Shown: in pieces, positions 15,581-15,777 of the stretch
Layout of the letters: every line of letters begins with the position of its first letter
How positions within the stretch are numbered: position 1 is the first letter of the stretch
NCBI GenBank assembly: GCA_965657165.1
Contig: CBFHNG010000041.1
Span: 1 to 15,777 of the forward strand
Direction: 5' to 3'
Length of the DNA stretch: 15,777 bases
Origin: UBA3537 sp965657165
GTDB lineage: Bacteria > Bacteroidota > Bacteroidia > Flavobacteriales > Flavobacteriaceae
Position numbers and translations under genes: made by a program
Notes under the pieces: generated by a model
Told to the model about the DNA's origin: nothing
Databases searched by the model: none
The model's input: only the letters and a program-made list of their open reading frames with translations

Positions 15581-15603
15581 CCTTTTGCGGAGAAAGAGGG
15601 ATT
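15577..15603 (+). repeat. 27-bp repeat at the tRNA-Ser 3' end (att-like, copy 2)
   Basis: The copy that belongs to the functional tRNA gene; it overlaps the tRNA 3' end and its trailer, and is identical to 15411-15437. The two copies lie 166 bp apart in the same orientation. Confidence 0.85.
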
Positions 15604-15672
15604 CGAACCCCCGGAGGTGTGACCCTCAACAGTTTTCAAGACTGCCGCATTCGACCACTCTGCCATTTCTCC
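15588..15672 (-). tRNA. tRNA-Ser (anticodon UGA)
   Basis: An 85-nt class II tRNA. The acceptor stem GGAGAAA/TTTCTCC is perfect and the discriminator base is G. The anticodon stem is GCAGT/ACTGT with loop CTTGAAA, giving anticodon TGA, which reads UCA serine codons. The long variable arm (GAGG/CCTC) is typical of serine tRNA, and the T loop is TTCGAAT. The 3' CCA is not encoded (CAA follows the discriminator). Confidence 0.97.
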
Positions 15673-15683
15673 TAATGCGAGTG

Positions 15684-15715
15684 CAAATATAAGTGGGTTT
15701 TCTATTCTTTTCAAA
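15684..15715 (-). promoter_or_regulatory. Bacteroidota promoter of tRNA-Ser
   Basis: On the minus strand TTTG (15712-15715), a 20-bp spacer, then TATATTTG (15684-15691). This is a full match to the TTTG-N19/20-TAnnTTTG consensus and ends 11 bp before the tRNA 5' end. The remaining bases to 15777 are AT-rich with no feature I can support. Confidence 0.82.
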
Positions 15716-15777
15716 TAGTTTTTGGATTTATTTTTTTTAAGTTCATATTTCTTAACCCTTTATTTTTTTAAAAACAA

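Larger units (their letters stand above)
15275..15587. other. 313-bp non-coding region between the hydrolase and tRNA-Ser
   Basis: No credible gene. From left to right it holds the right arm of the bracketing repeat, a long imperfect inverted repeat, the first copy of the tRNA-Ser 3' end, a plus-strand terminator and the tRNA terminator, each listed separately. Confidence 0.8.

Noticed and set aside
1..15777. CRISPR arrays, transposase genes, toxin-antitoxin pairs or phage genes
   Set aside because: I looked for regular spaced repeats, transposase or integrase motifs and small paired genes on both strands and found none.

Overview
The window comes from a member of the Bacteroidota, almost certainly a Flavobacteriaceae-type marine or aquatic bacterium. 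The signs are AT-rich DNA, TAnnTTTG-type -7 promoter elements in place of sigma70 boxes, few Shine-Dalgarno sequences, lipoproteins with a C-S-K-D-D surface-export signal, and a protein ending in a type IX secretion (T9SS) type A sorting domain.

Layout. (1) 7-264: a small conserved flavobacterial protein, closed by a strong bidirectional terminator at 281-319. (2) 333-5230, all on the minus strand: a five-gene accessory cluster of exported proteins, probably one transcript. It reads a predicted outer-membrane protein, a DUF6252-like lipoprotein with a frameshift next to a G9 tract, a secreted protein that looks like the front half of a larger protein, a second intact copy of the lipoprotein, and a T9SS-secreted alpha/beta hydrolase. 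(3) 5479-11661, plus strand: a housekeeping block of ftsK, lolA, an lptF/lptG-family permease and ribB fused to a degenerate GTP cyclohydrolase II domain. ftsK and lolA overlap, lolA and the permease are 8 bp apart, and ribB has its own promoter just before its start codon. (4) 13489-11658, minus strand: a nitroreductase and a DegT-family aminotransferase, 2 bp apart; the aminotransferase stop codon overlaps the ribB stop. (5) 13704-15274, plus strand: two poorly known genes, a small membrane protein and a secreted serine hydrolase. The hydrolase is bracketed by a 10-bp inverted repeat, like a mobile cassette. (6) 15275-15777: an imperfect inverted repeat, two terminators, a 27-bp repeat of the tRNA-Ser 3' end, and tRNA-Ser(UGA) on the minus strand with a textbook Bacteroidota promoter.

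How the parts fit. The ftsK-lolA-lpt block handles chromosome segregation and envelope biogenesis, and ribB supplies the riboflavin precursor. The minus-strand cluster and the right end are accessory DNA. The points most worth a second look are the frameshifted lipoprotein copy beside a homopolymer tract, the possible split of a secreted hydrolase gene by a duplicated lipoprotein gene, the cassette-like flanks of the secreted hydrolase, and the tRNA-Ser integration scar. I see no clearly new multi-gene defence or biosynthetic system. Assignments rest on reading motifs by eye, with no database search.
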